Source: Anoplopoma fimbria
Lineage: Eukaryota; Chordata; Actinopteri; Perciformes; Anoplopomatidae
Length of the DNA stretch: 64,000 nucleotides
Direction of reading: 5' to 3'
Assembly: GCF_027596085.1 (NCBI RefSeq)
Contig: NC_072460.1
Coordinates: forward strand, 11,079,326 to 11,143,325
Below the pieces are notes generated by a model. The model saw only the letters and a program-made list of their open reading frames with translations. It ran no database searches and was not told the origin of the DNA. Made by a program: the position numbers and the translations under genes. Of this stretch, positions 49,301 to 63,100 are shown one piece after another (positions within the stretch are counted from its first letter, which is position 1; each line of letters starts with the position of its first letter).

Positions 49301-52300
49301 TGCCCTCACAAGGCCTGAGGCCCAGTGAGGGAGACAGGAGAATGATGGATGAGCGTATACACGCCTTATGCATGCAACATCTGCATTAAGAGGGTGAACC
49401 ACTGCCTTACCACTGAAAAAAATGCGTCCCTTTTGTTCATCTTATTTTAAATTAATAATATGAGCACTGCAAAATTTTAAAATACACAAAAAAGGTGAGC
49501 CTTGAAATGTTAATACTACTGTGTATTTCAGTATTTCAGTGAGGTGCATCATTCCTGCCAAATGAGAGGTGAAACAACTGCTGTGTCTTCCCCCTAAACC
49601 GTTATGAGTATAAGTCTGCACCACTGCAGAGTCAGAGACAAATCTGGACCCTTCCACGTCTCAAGGTCACACTGTCATCCAGTGATGTGTGTGTGTGTGC
49701 TGCTGAATCCCTGTTATCTGATATGGAGGAGTTCTTTTTTTTTTTTTTTTTTTTGACCCAAAGGTCAAGTTCTGAAAGGAGAGCCTGCAGGACCAATAAT
49801 GCTGCAGCCAGGTCAGATTTTTGTGCTCATTATATGTCTATTTCTGCTCAGCTGTATCAGACAGTCGTGAAAAACTGGCTGCTGCAGTGAGAAGAGCGTA
49901 TAAATAGAGAATGATGAAAACAAAACCGAAAAAATTATGCAGGCAGCATAAAAATATATTTTTAAAAATCACATTCATCCATTCCGCATCATGCTCCAAA
50001 CACTTATGAAAAAACAAATCTTTCTGCATCTACAATGTGTAAGAATCATTCGGAATGGTATGACGATGCAGTTAGCTTGGTGGGACATTGTGGACACATG
50101 GACATATTTGAGGAGTAAGGGAAAGATTTGAGCAACCTGAGGCGGGCTCAGAGACTGACTCAGTGTCATTGTCATGTCCTGAGTTGTCTGTAAAGGACAG
50201 AAACAAGAGAGCAAGGAGAGACAGGGAGGAAGGTTGAGGATCTGTAGTAGAGATTCAGATGCTAAATAGGTAGGCCAGGATGCATCATTTAAGAATATAA
50301 CAAAGAGTTAATAAAATAACATGCATTCTGCAAATTTACAAAGACTCTAATCAACAAATACATCATATATCATAATATAATAACAGATTATCAGGTTGCA
50401 TTCAAGAATCTTTTAGCCACCAGAAATAGAAAAAAAGTTACAGAAACCATATGTAAAAGAGATTCACGGCTTTCTTTACAATGTCTTTGCGCTTCAGACT
50501 TGATATGAATATAAGTGTATATTAATGTATTCTGACACAGCATTCCTCTAAAAAATGAATCGAACAGTTTACCTTGCCAGCAGGCACCAATGGTGAGCTG
50601 GCTCTCGATCTTGGAGGAGTGCAGTGGGTAGTCCTCTGTAACCAGGAAGGGCTCAAATGTAGTGCCATCCACAAACAGAGACACAGTGGGGAGCTCCACA
50701 TTCAGCACATAGTGATGCCACTCTTTGTCACACGCCTGTGAAGAACACAACAGAGGGAATGTAAAAGCTGAACTGTTGGGACCGTGAAAGTTACATAATG
50801 CTTTGTACATGACTTTTTTCTGGGTTAATTATCATGTTGTTGAAGCTAAACCTTTAAAAACAAAGTTTGGTGTTAGGAGCAGCTGACCTGGTCGAGTTTC
50901 CAGTGAAACTCGGCTGGTTTGTAGTTCTCTGCCTCTGATGGATCCTGGCGCAGGAGGAGGATCAGCCTGCAGTTGTGGACGTACAGCGAGTAGTGGTGTC
51001 TGTTCATCTCTGCAGTGGAGAATATGAGAGGGGAGGTTAAGACATGAAACTTTAGCTCATTTTAAACAGCCAAACACAAGACTGAAAAGAAGACATTTAC
51101 TAGTATTAGTATTTTATAAACTCAGCAGCTGCATCTCTTATAGAGGCCATGGGAAGCAAGAAAGCAACTACAATCAGTAACAAAAAAAACCTTGTTTAGC
51201 CTGCGGTATTACTGTGTTATATTTACTGATGACTAACAAAAAAGAGGACACTGTGTTACTTGTAAACAATGAAGGTTGCAAGCAGAAGTCTGTTGCTATG
51301 TGCCTATTTTGGATTTTGGATATTATCAGCCCATGACAATTTCGTAACATACAAACATCACAGTGGTAGAAAAGATCACTTTGAAACCAGTTCTACAACC
51401 AGTTCCTATTGACAAATGTACTATTTTCTACACTGGAAGTGCAACCATAGATCATTTTCTTGGCGGAAGCTGTCCAAAACAATAGAAATCAAAAAGTCAG
51501 GATCACCTGTACATATAATCTTTGTACTAAACAGCTACTGGCTGTTAAGCCTTAAACAGATTAAAACATTTATAATACTTTTCTCAATATATATAGGCTT
51601 CGTCTATTACAATATCTAACCAATCATCTAACCATCTGTCATATGATGTCAAACGGTAAAGTTAGAGAGCATCAGGTTACACTGCAGGTCTATGTAATTA
51701 AAACATTAACGGACCTGAAAAGCTGCATCATCCTCTCATTTGATTAAGATAATCACATCAACAGCATGCCAGCCTTTTAGGAAGTAACATATCATGTTTC
51801 AGAAATAGGATACTGGACTCTGGCCTGATTGTAATTTAAAATCACAGTGTATTAATATCCATACTAAGGGACAGTCATGAGTCAACTCACATCCCGGCCT
51901 TGGGTGAAACGTAACACATTGCTAAAGCAGAATAAGTGTTCCATTATAAGACATCTAATCAATTGCTCAATTTACAGCAAGTCAATTCAATTTCCACTTT
52001 GAAAAATTAATTACATTTTTTTTATATATAACCATTTACTTGACCCAACAGTTCAAATAAAGATTTGTCTGCTTGCTACTGTGGGTTATATAAGTAGCAA
52101 GCTGACGTATGGTGTGCATTTAACTGAACAATCAATTACGCAAAAAAATAACAGACGGACTGATTTGATGGTTAACATAATTGTTTCACAGCATTTGTGG
52201 TCACATTGGGGGTCTAAAATCTAATGTCCATGCTTCACAGGTTTAGTGTTCAAAATGCAGTTTCAGTATAAATAACTTAAGGCTCAAATGTAGAAGAGCT

Positions 52301-55300
52301 GAATGTGAGACATTAATGTTTCTGTGAAACAGATGCCGTGCTGAATGGAGGTCATGAATGGTGCTGAGATCTCGGGATGGGAGCTTCCTGTCCGGGGCAC
52401 AGCCGTTCTGATGTAATCCTTCTTATATAAGCAGTCGAACAAAAGCTGATGAACTGCCTCTCACTGACCATGGCAGAGACTTTACAGTCAATAAGATCAA
52501 GAAGACCACACGCAAAATGTACATTACATTACATTACATTACAGTCATTTAGCAGACGCTTTTATCCAAAGCGACTTACAGGAAGTCTACTTACAGCTAC
52601 TGACAGAAATGGAAAGGCCAGCGCAGACTCTCTGAGAAACGCAGGTTTTAACAGTAGATACCAGATATTTTCCAGACAATTGTTAGATAACTGAGTGCAT
52701 GTCAGGTGTTAACAATGGTTAATACTTGTATGGTACAAGTTTTCATATTGTTTGGGGCTGATTTAACGTGTTTCTGCCATTAATGTCAAATGGTCCAATC
52801 AGTTTTTGACTGTATAAATAACAGGTAACGTCACATATAAGTTCAGGGTTTGACTTGACAAAACAATGTAAGTTAATTGTTTCTGAACTGTACAGGCCTT
52901 TTGTTTACAAGATTTGTACAAATATTACTCAGGTAAACAACCCTTGAACAACACCAGAAACATGAAAATGAACTAAAATATCTTGAGTTGTGTGCTTGTC
53001 ATGCAGCGGTAGTCTTTGCATTAGAAGACCTGACAATCGAAACAGGAGTGAGTCACGTTCATATCTGTATTATGGTGGGTTGTTTTCTATTTGGATCACA
53101 AATTATGCCATTAATTATGTATATTATTTTGTCCTTTTTTTAGCAGTTGACAACCTGCAAACTGATATCAGCTCATTAAACATCAAACTAAGAGTCGAAC
53201 TGGAGATTCTCCAGGTGCACTACCTGTCTTGTCAGAGTTGCAGAGAATGGTCTCCTTCTCATGGGCCCCGGGGCCATGTCTCATCCACACAGAGAGGGTG
53301 AAGGGCTCCTTCAGGCTGGTGCTCACCATGCCTTCTGGGACCCTGATGGCCTGGGTGCCATTGAACTCAAACACCTGGTCGCTGTCATGCCCGTTATCAG
53401 TGGGCAGCCCTACAGTCCAGTTTGCGGAGCTGCTGGGTGCAGGCAGAAGCTCCACGGTGCCGGTGCTGGCTCCTAGAAAACAATCAAAGAGTGCAAAAGG
53501 CAATTATTTAGCGCACTTGGATTGCCTAAAAAAATATTTTTATTCCAATGATACACTACTGTCAATAACCATTTCCAGTGGAGCACCTACTTACCGCACA
53601 GCTTGTGCAGAGACTTCTCAGAGTAGGTATCACGGTCGCAGCCCTTGCCAATGTGGTTGGTTTCCAGGTCAATGTTGGCACGGATGGACGTGATTGGCTC
53701 ATCGCAGGTCTCCAAGTGCATGCTGGGGAAAAGAGCCAGGCTCCCTGTGCCAGGCTCGTATTCAATCCTCTTGTTGAAGCCTGAAAGACAAAGCCAGAGG
53801 TAGGGTATAATGAAAAGATGTCCTTCAGCACAGCACCGATAACATGTGAGCAGTCAATACCGAGGCTGTCAATAGCAATTACTCTTCAACAAGTACTTCA
53901 GTTCTTTCACAACACAACACAGTAAAAGCCTTTGCAGCTTAAATATCCCATTTTGACAATGGCAGCCTGTGTGGACTCTGGATTGGTGGATCGCTTTTGT
54001 TCAACACAGAGACATACTTAAACAGTGATGGTCGGTACAGCGAGTAGAGGAGAGCTTTAATACCTTGCCAGCTGGGTTTGCAGGTGGGCTTGACGCTTAT
54101 CTTGACCAAAACGTCCTCGGAGGCTCGGTTCTTTCCACAGTCGTAGGCTGTCACAGTCAGTTTGTACATGCGCTCCTTGCCGTAGCTCAGTTTCTCTGTG
54201 TTTTTGATGAAGCCTGAGTGAAGAAGGAAAAAGGAGAGTGTGCCAGGGACGCTCTTTGTTTAATTTCAAAGCAGCAGCTGTGCTAGGAAATTTATTTAAA
54301 AAAAGAGCTAATAAGCAGCACACCAAAACCCTGCACACTATTTTTCAAGATTTTTGAAAGCTGCAAAATAGACATCTTTGCTAAAAGGCCCAGAAGTGAT
54401 TCACTGTCAAGCTAAACTAAAAGCATAATACACTAATTGACATCTCTCGAGGAGCACATCGTAATATTTTGACTTGCATCTTTTTCCTCAAGCTGCTATG
54501 TTGAGAGTTCATTACCAAGCTAATGTGTAGCCTAATAAGCATGCAAGTGATTCAAATAAAGTGAAGGAATTTATTTGACTAAGATCCGATCTCATCACGG
54601 GTTCTTTTTTTCCCACCTCATGCACTAATTAGCTGTCAGGGTTGAGCTACTTCCCCAACATCACTCATCTTCACACTGTTTGTTCTCCTCCTATTATCAC
54701 CTGTCTGTATTTCCTTTTTATCAACGCCGGGCGTCACATCAGCTGAGCCTTGATATCTGATGTCTTTTTTCCTGGATCTTTAATTTTGTTTTACAAGACA
54801 CAAAGATCAATATCCCTATAGTCCCACATGAATGTCCAACTCTGGTGGCATTTCAGGGAGACCAACATCGTTTCACAAGGCAAGAAGCTGCCTTGAATTC
54901 TAAATGACAGTCTTGCGTTTACACGGAACAATGTGGTGTGTGTGCGTCATAGAAATTGTGGCATTTTGGCATGCACTGCTGCTTTTCCCTAACATGTGTT
55001 GCCCCTGACAACACAAGGTTGCTAGTTGTAGGTTCTTACCATCTTTGTCGACGGTGAAGGGCACATCAGGAGTGATGATCTCGTAGTTGCAGATTTGGCT
55101 GAACTGGAAAGAGCAGTCAGCATCAACTGCCTCCACCTTCAGGATGCTGTCGTACTTCTTTCCCTCGATAACGGTGGCTTTGTAGGACTTCTCCTTGAAC
55201 ACTGGTGAATACTCATTGATGTCATTTACCTGGATGTGGACAGTGGCCCTGAAAGAGACATGCTTGAGTTAGGACTGTCAGGTGGGGATGTTCAAGACTG

Positions 55301-58300
55301 ACTTACTTAAAATGTAACCAAAGAAAAATATTCTATTGTCACACTTCATGATGATGAGTTCTGGTCCATTTATCTTCACATTGACTTATTAATATCAGTA
55401 GCAAAAGAGGAATTAACATGTCATATGGACTGACAGGTTACTCATTCATTTAATACATTTTGGCGATTGTTATCCTGCTTCATCAGTGCTTCATGGACAC
55501 ACCTGGAGAAATCAAATTTTGGTGACTGACAGCAAGTTGTCATACATTTCTTACAAATAAATAATTGACTATAAGTTTTCTTAGTCCAGACTTCAACTAG
55601 ATCTGATTAGAGCAGTAACTAGCTGACTGCTGATTCACTTGCTGATTTCTGATGTGCATTCACTTAAGCATATTTACCAAAAGATCTCAATCAGCAGAAG
55701 GGTTTCATTAAAGTCAAGCTTTTCAATTTAAGGTAAAAATCACAACTTAACTATTGTTGATGTGAAAGCAGAGTTGATATGAACCACACCAAAGGGTAAG
55801 GTGTGAAAGCACCCTTAATGAATCCCCAATAATATGAGAGAGCAGGTTTTCATTTTATGTTTCAATCTGTATTTATTTTGTAATCATTTTCTGTGACCTG
55901 AATATATAAATGCTAAACCATATATTTTTAATAGAACTGACTGCACTCTGATTGAACAGTCAAACTAAACAGAATCTGGTTAAGGAGACAGGACGACCCG
56001 AGGTTTAAAGGTTGACTCACTTGTGGGATTTCTTCATGTTGGCGCCATCGGGACCCTCTCCGCAGTCGTAGGCTTGGATGGTGAAGGTGTGCTCCTTCTG
56101 CAGCTCGCAGTCCAGCTTGTCCTTGGCTCGGATGACCCCCTCGCCAGTGGACTTGTCCAGGACCACTGCCTCGAAGGGGACATTCTGCCCGTGGATCCGG
56201 AAACCGCAAATCTCACCTGAACACGTCAAGAGCCAAAAGAGATTTTGCTCACAATAACTGACGTCAGGTGTAGGGTATTATTGCTCAAATGAAAAATTAT
56301 GTTAACAATGAAACCATAAATTCACGCAAAAAAGAAAAGAAAAAAAGATCAGCCACAGATTTTGGGTGCCAGGGAGTTGTAGATTGGGATGGGTGGTGTC
56401 TGTGGAGGAAGCCCAAAAGCACTGTCATATGGGTGAGTACTTGGGTGGGAGTTGGGAGAGGGTGTGGGACGTTTAGTATCATAGAAGACGGAGTGTCTTT
56501 TCCAAGCCACTTGAAAACATTGCATCCAGTCATGCAGGCAGAAACCGAAAAAGATATGGACAGGCATTTCACAGGGGTACTTAGGATATTAGAAATCAAA
56601 TTCATAAAACCAAGCCCAAAATGTAGGTACAAAGAAAACAGCATTTGAAGCGAAGATCATTTACCTTTATAATGAATAAAAAATACAGCCTATTTGTATG
56701 ATAGAAACCATTATTTACATAATAAAAAAACTCAAAAAAACAAAATTAAGATTTGTAAAATAGCACTGTAACAAGCACCAATTCAGTCGTTAAAACCCGA
56801 AAAGGTCTGTGAAAGAAAAAGCCAACACGACCAAAATACTTTTTTCTTAACCAAAGAAAGTCTTTTCGCCCTCTCACCCAAAACTACTGCAAAATGAATC
56901 AAATAATATGAAATCATAGAACAACTGAATGGCTTCTTTAACACTACTCTTATTCAAACAAAAAGTACTGGATGAGAACTGGGGTTAGAAATATCAACTT
57001 GCTTGACATCCACATCAAATGACAACTGCAGCCATGCTAATGGTAGATTAGTGGTGGAGAATTAACTCAAGAGATCCACTGAGGCAGAGATGCAACAACA
57101 GAAACTTTGTAGCAGAGAGAGTTTGCATTAGTTAACAATCTCAGCAGCTTTCAGATGAAGACTTTAATGTAAGAAAAGTCCACAGGAGTCACTGTACCTG
57201 CATAGATCTGATAGGTCACAGAGAGGCACCACAACAATGGATGATGCCTTTTAAGACATGTTCAGAGCTATTATCCTCTGTAAATACCAATTATGGTGTC
57301 AATTTCTGCTCAAATGTGTGTTTAGAGGTTGTGAAAACCTCTTGTGTCCTTTCAGATTTTACTTAATTATTAAATGTGTCAAAAATTGGCTTTACCATCC
57401 ATATTTTTTTAATTGAATGGATTGAACTGGACGAAATGGCAGTAAAGTGACTGAAAACTCCTGTTTTAAAGCAGCTTTCTGTTTCCTGGTGACAGCTGAA
57501 AAACTGTTAGGGTCTGCAAACTGCAATGGATGTCTCATGCACAGATATTTCTAAGTAAAGTCAGCCCCACATCACACTTTTCATCCAGCTGTTGGAAGTC
57601 CAAAAAATTGAGGGTGAGAAAAACATAAAATCGAGAAAACCAAATGGGTAGATTACAGAGCATGGCGGGAGTTTCTGTGTAAAAGTGTGGATGCTGTTTT
57701 TGCGTTAGTGGGTTAATAGTAAAAACTAAGCACAAGGCAGAAGAAAGAGCCCAAGATCACCTTCTTCGGTGAGGGTCACCTCAAAACTCTCTACAAGGAA
57801 GGGAGAGAAGATAAACCCAGATCAGTTAAAAGAAAAGTTAGAATCTCAGAGAAAACAGACAGGAAAAGAAGACAGGAACGACGCATACTCTACGCAATGA
57901 GTTACAAAATCACCAACAGAATATTTATTAAGCTTCTCACAATTACAATTTCTTCTGCCAGTTGAAAGAAAGAAGGGATTAAAACATTTATGAAAAGCCG
58001 GTTGTGAAAGTTTTTGCAATTTTATTCAAGGCTCAGCAATTCTTTTTTAGAAGAAACAAGTGAAAAGTGACAGAACATCCAAGTACAAGCAACAGAAATA
58101 TCAGTTTTTATTCTCAGCTTGTTTTCTTGGATTCTGGAGCATCTGTCCTTCAACAAGTTCATCTCACTTCTCAAAAGACTGCACATTTTTCATTTTGGAA
58201 AACTAGTGGATGGATTGCTTAAGTCATTCTGATAATAATTAAAAATGCTTTACTTTATAGTACAATCTCCCAAATGATGATGTGTATTAAGTCCTTTTCT

Positions 58301-60146
58301 GCCTAGCGGTTTGTTTTAAAGCCCTGTCAGGGCCTCTAGTGGGTTGGACCGGGTCATTTAGTTTTCACCTAGTAGACAATTAGAAATGGATTTCACATAA
58401 AAAAAACTGCTGTTCAGGGCCAGTCATGCAGTGGGAGTTGTGGGCCTCCGTGTTAAGCACGGCTCTAATGACCGGCTCACACCAGGGCTTCAGGAATTCC
58501 AGGGCTTCTCACCGGTCACACAGGCCCCTCGGCTCGGCTCTGGTCGGCCATCACAGTGATTATTACGCACTGACTCTACAGGATTGACCTGCAGTGGTCA
58601 TTTAACCGCTGGCACTAAATACATACAGTGAATTATAATATGAGAATGTTTCCTGGCCGATAGATCAATATGTTGTATATTCACTGGCATCAACTCACAG
58701 GAACTGAATGAAATAACCCAGATCTGGTAGGAATACGCTCCCTACTTTGTGTTCCTGGCTTGTTTTTTGAGCCCAGTCATTCATGAACACAAAGCTCATT
58801 TTTTAAGTTATTGTAGATCCTCATTCATGCTGAATATTCACATGTTCACATTAACCTGACATGAGAGCATGTGATTGGGCTTCTTTAGCCTTTGGGCAGC
58901 TATACAGTGAACCTTGTTCGTTGGCACAGATGGACCTACTAGAAGGAGGCTGGCACGACAGAACTGGTCACCCCTGCTGACACGTGAAGCCAGACTGCTT
59001 GCTCTGTCTTAAGAGCGCTAGTTCACAGGGACACGAGGTCCATTTGCAGAGCCCCGCTTATCGAAAAAAACAGCCTTAGCTGAAAGAAATGGGAGCACCA
59101 AGCTCTGTATTCAACGCTAATTTGCTGTGAAAGGAGACAGGCATCATGCAGAGAATGGGCAAACTATCCAACTCCCTGCCCCTCGGAAACTGCTGAAGCT
59201 GTCCACCTTAAAAACTGTGTACTGCCTGCCAGGCCGATCAGCTCTTTAGAACAATCAGATTTCACAACATTGTGAAGGATATTACGTGTGGAATCTCCTC
59301 TGTTAGGCAAGTGGACGTTAAAGACTTACTTGCCAAATCGGAGCAGTAATCTGTGATAATTTTAAATTGGTCATATCAAGTGAAGTGAGAGCGCGAATGT
59401 GAAGAGACTCGCAGACAAAAGATCACACAGCTCATGTGATGTGAAATGGTGGAAAATCATTTCCAGTTCCGTGGTGCTTTGGATCTTTGCCAGAGTCAAT
59501 CCTGGTGTGATTAAAAACCTGAGAGCGAATGCTGCCTTGGTACATAAAGCACACTAAACTGTGCTGAAAAAACATGAAAGTATGAGACTATTTTTGATCT
59601 GAATATCAAAAGGGCTCTGGAGGATATGGTAGCCAGCTGTATGTCAGGCACCTCATAAAAATACCATAGTCCTCTACCAGATGTGCATTTAATGATTATT
59701 CAACAATAAGCAAAGTTATTCTCTCATTCACCACTGAGTTAACATCTCAAATCTAAATTATATAATCACAGAAAGAATGAAATTAAGGCAAGATTTGGGG
59801 TTGCACTTCCATGATATGAAGCTATGCTGGTAAAATAAACCAATTAAAACATGTAAAGTGAAGCTTTTTTGTAACATGTAACATAATCTCAAAGCTTTAA
59901 TGGTACAGAGCAATTAGTATGCTTTTTCTTTTTCATTAATTTCATAATGAATTATTCCAGGTGAAGTGAAGCTGAGGGGGTAAAGGAGCAGCAGCAGCAT
60001 TATCATTAAACCTCCTCTCTCACCTGCGTAGCGTAGAGGAGCATCCTTGTCCAGTGCAATTAGAGGAGGGTCCAGAAGTACTTTGTCATCGTTTTCCGTT
60101 ACGATCCCGTGGTATGTCGTCTCGATCCATGGTTTGTGCTTATTGA
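41137..60146 (-). CDS. clstn1: clstn1, calsyntenin-1 (partial, lacks signal-peptide exon)
   Basis: Eighteen exons: 60146-60024, 57790-57761, 56216-56021, 55248-55040, 54213-54064, 53780-53595, 53472-53224, 51009-50888, 50735-50573, 50187-50137, 49150-48993, 48552-48404, 46927-46683, 45084-44914, 44559-44414, 44280-44145, 43390-43206 and 41331-41137. They sum to 2864 nt; after the two bases completing the first codon this is exactly 953 codons plus stop (human 981 with signal peptide). Calsyntenin-1 is a type I membrane protein of neurons, a postsynaptic cadherin-superfamily member and adaptor linking vesicles to kinesin-1. The order is two cadherin repeats, an LG/LNS-type domain, a helical stalk, a TM helix and an acidic tail. 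Exon 1 is not found up to 64 kb, so intron 1 exceeds 3.8 kb. Confidence 0.96.
42405..42730. mobile_element. degenerate hAT-like element in clstn1 intron
   Basis: An ATATCAATATCATATAGATATTG-rich stretch begins after GGATTGCAATAT and ends near CTCCCAGCCCTCAAC. It is similar in style to the element at 15701-16220 but more diverged. No coding capacity. Boundaries are approximate. Confidence 0.4.
48993..53780 (-). CDS. clstn1: clstn1 LG/LNS-like domain exons
   Basis: The exons encode THIG/NHIGKGCDRDTYSEKSL (53780-53595), GLPTDNGHDSDQVFEFNGTQ (53472-53224), RHHYSLYVHNCRLILLLRQD (51009-50888), EWHHYVLNVELPTVSLFVDG and VTEDYPLHSSKIESQLTIGA (50735-50573), then FFRGNLAGLMIRSGKLENKK and CLYTCKEGLDVQLPEE (49150-48993). 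The core WHHYVLNVE/VDG pattern is typical of laminin-G/concanavalin-like folds. This ectodomain binds synaptic partners in the family. Confidence 0.92.
50137..50187 (-). CDS. clstn1: clstn1 51-nt cassette exon (human exon 11 counterpart)
   Basis: Fifty-one nucleotides between a CTTTACAG acceptor and a GTTGCT donor encode DNSGHDNDTESVSEPAS, phase 1 at both ends. It falls between ACWQ and GGNARMAQFFRGN, exactly where human CLSTN1 carries its 19-residue alternative exon (57 nt). Splicing of that human exon is reported to change during epithelial-mesenchymal transition. The fish version is two codons shorter but keeps the acidic NDNET/NDTES character. Confidence 0.88.
52522..52600 (-). repeat. 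TGTAA-tailed repeat fragment in clstn1 intron
   Basis: ACATTACATTACATTACATT is followed by ACAGTCATTTAGCAGACGCTTTTATCCAAAGCGACTTACAGGAAG. It is the reverse-oriented tail shared with the elements at 12440, 29305, 33555 and 34030, here with (ATTAC)n. Confidence 0.85.
54064..60146 (-). CDS. clstn1: clstn1 cadherin-repeat exons
   Basis: Exon 60146-60024 opens VNKHKPWIETTYHGIVTEND, the first residues after the signal peptide, with DPPLIALDKDAPLRYA. Exon 56216-56021 has GEICGFRIHGQNVPFEAVVL and FTIQAYDCGEGPDG. Exon 55248-55040 has the calcium-binding linker VHIQVNDINEYSPVFKE and VEAVDADC. Exon 54213-54064 has YKLTVTAYDCGKNRASEDVL. The DxNE and DAD calcium ligands of cadherin repeats are present, so both repeats look functional. 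Confidence 0.93.
57761..57790 (-). CDS. clstn1: clstn1 30-nt cassette microexon
   Basis: Thirty nucleotides between a CTTGTAG acceptor and a GTGATC donor encode ESFEVTLTEE, phase 1 at both ends. This corresponds to the ten-residue insert ESFEVTVTKE present in one human CLSTN1 isoform and missing in the other, at the same place between APLR(F/Y)A and GEICG(F). Intron spans on either side are about 2.2 and 1.5 kb. As a neuronal-type microexon it is presumably alternatively spliced. Confidence 0.9.
57800..60020 (-). other. clstn1 intron (first to second in-window exon)
   Basis: No exon is seen apart from those listed. Between about 58290 and 59240 the sequence is less AT-rich and shows no repeat signature, unlike the neighbouring intron sequence. 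It may contain conserved non-coding sequence. Confidence 0.4.
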
Positions 60147-63100
60147 CTGAGAAACAGAGAGAGGAAAAGTCAGTGTCTTTTAAAAAAATGACATCTTTTC
60201 TGTATTTTTCACAATCAGATTTCTTCTGCGTTTTCTCAAGTTGGTACTTAGACTTTTATCTTTCTTCCCAATGCAGCTTGAGTACATTTTTAATGAGGTT
60301 TTGGATGCTTTAAATATTATTTTTAGAAGCATCACACACAATGAAGAGATCCCCCACAACAAGGAACAGGCAACCATGAGCCAGGCTGTGTTAACATTTG
60401 GTGGAGTGAAAATCTTGCTCTTTACCCTCCACTGCACATCATTCTTTATCCAATGCTCCAATGTCATATATCTGGATTCATCAAAACTGTACACAAAGTG
60501 TTTAAAGATGATTTAATGATTGCTTTATCTGCGTCAGTAATGTTCCAAGACACAGACAATACCAAAATCCATATCAGTTAATGACTTTTGACATGTGCAT
60601 CACATGAATGATAAAGGCTCTGGCTATGATTTTCAGGCCAGTTTGTGCAGCAGCAGTGAGGCTGTTTATTACTTTGTGTGGTAGTTGGCCTGGGAAGCAT
60701 CCCAGCTGCATACAGGACTCTGTTGTAGCTAGCGGCTGCAGAAAGAGCTGCCGTGAGTGACATATTTGGGCTAGTAGAGAAAACAGCGTTGACGCAGGGG
60801 AGATGCAGCTCCCTTACGGCCAATATGTCCTCACTCTAGATCAAGAGGGAGAGGATGGTATCCTGTGCTACTGATCTGCAAAGGTGATGCTAACTCTGGC
60901 TGACAGCTCACTGTGGGTGAAAGAAACACTGGACCAGGCACACTCTTTGACTTTATTTAGGAATAATAATAATTTCATTTCAGGCACAATATCATATTGG
61001 GTAAATGTTAATCAGGGCTTCAGACTGCAACAATTACATTATTCCTTTATGCAAGACCTACTTACAATTAGCTCTCCTTTTTTATTCTCTGATCACACTG
61101 ATTGAGTCAAATCTTTGATAATGTTGAATTATTATGTCAAATAAAAGTATTTTGTTTTTGAAGTTACTAAGGAAGGTAGGAAATCCAGAGCTTGCTCAAA
61201 TCATCTGTTCTCTGCGGCCTTTCTCATCTCACTTAAACCCCCTGCCCTTATTCAGAAGCTACATTTTTATATAACACAATGATAAATTCAATGTGGCCAC
61301 GTCACGCACTAAAGCTAATCTATGCTAACAATGAACTGCTGTGATAGTGTAAACAATTAATAACAGGAAAATATCAACCACAGAGCACAATGGGTATTTA
61401 GCCCAAATGTAATATAGGAAACTGTTCTGTTTCGATTATAATTAATCTGGGATTATCATTGATCTATTTAATAATTCATGAAGCATTAGAATTTGCCAGA
61501 GGTTATACACAAGCTCTCTTTTTTTCAAATATCTTTAAATTGTCAGAAGTATGAAAAATCACATGATGAGATTTTAGGCAGTGGAAAATAAAGCACATAT
61601 TTACTCAATCATTTCAGAAAAATCTGAATTGATAAGAAATCTGTTTATGGGAATACCCCAGTGTAGCTAAATCAAACTTCTGTCCTTATCTGATCACTAT
61701 GTATTTGTGTGCATGCATGTAAACACAGAGAGTGTATATCTGGACATATTTATTTCTTGCACCAGCTCAACACACAGTTGTATGTATGTATAGGCTTCTG
61801 CACACGCTGCAGTGATACAAAGCTGGTGTGTTATGGCGTTTTATGCTGCCTTGCCGAGTCCATTGATTTGAATTACAAACAGGGGTAAGTGTACTGTAGG
61901 TATATGGGAAGCATAATTTGATACTTCATTACAATACCCCCATTTAAGATGTCTGTGGTAGCATATTAAGTTTTGTGCTGCATTATAAAATGGCATAGCC
62001 TACAGTTGGTCATAGCCAAATTAACTTCAATAAAAATGGTCAATTTGATTTTTTGGGAGGAAAATGTATTGTTTAGATAAATTAATAATTGGTAAAAATA
62101 GTTGATAGATTAATTGCTGAAAAATTAGTTGTTCGTGGCATCTTTAATTACCACTGTGTAAGTATAACATGTGGCAAACTCATGATTTTTTTAGCTCTTA
62201 GAGACATTGATGAGAACTCCAAAAACAGGTAAAAAGGTATGTGAATGGAAATGCTCAACATTACCAGCCTCATTACAAACTGAAGCACATCCTCCAGCCC
62301 ACATTCAGCGAATTACTTGCACACAATGACACACTCTGAGCCAAACGTTCATCTCAACAAGCAACATTACTTAAATAGACAGTGGATTCATTACTGTGTC
62401 TCTGATGCAAAATATTATTGCCATTTAAGCATTAGCTGATGCTGCCGGGGAAAAAAACTGTTGTTATAATCATAATCCTCATAATCTTTCCAGAACTGTA
62501 GATAAATCTGTAGGAAACAAGCAGTTTTAATTCGAATATATATATTTGTGATTTTTAGAAAAAATGATTCAAAATTCACTATTGGCCAAATTTTACTGCC
62601 GTCCTGGCCTGCAATTTTGTATATTTTTTTGTCTGAAAATGAAAGTGATATACTCCTCATTTAACATAAACCTTTATGAGTTGTTTCTCATCAGCTAATC
62701 CAAAAAGCTTCTGAAAATACAAAGCACATCCAGAATTAAAGGCAGAAGTCAATAAGAGTTAAATCCTCATTGAAATGCGTTTTGCATAGTAAAATTAAAT
62801 CTGCAGCCGTGTCATGTTGCAGAAAGCCTCGACATCAAACATTCATCATTTGACTAATAAATAGGAAAAGGTCTTATGTTCAATAACACAATCTGTGCTA
62901 CAATTATATTATGAGCTTAACCAGATAAAAGGAAAAACCTACAAAAGCATAAATAAATGATGAGGACATTTTCAGGCGACTTCAAATGTCAGTCTACCAA
63001 ATCCAATTTCAGCGAAGCAAATTACTTGCGTTGTGTGTCTTTACATAATTTAGTGTAATTTTCAGTCAGTGATTAGCCTACACAATCAACGGAAATGAAT

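Noticed and set aside
53229..53831. Long frames on the plus strand and alternative minus frames over clstn1 LG exons
   Set aside because: Shadows of the real clstn1 exons, which are supported by homology and splice phase.
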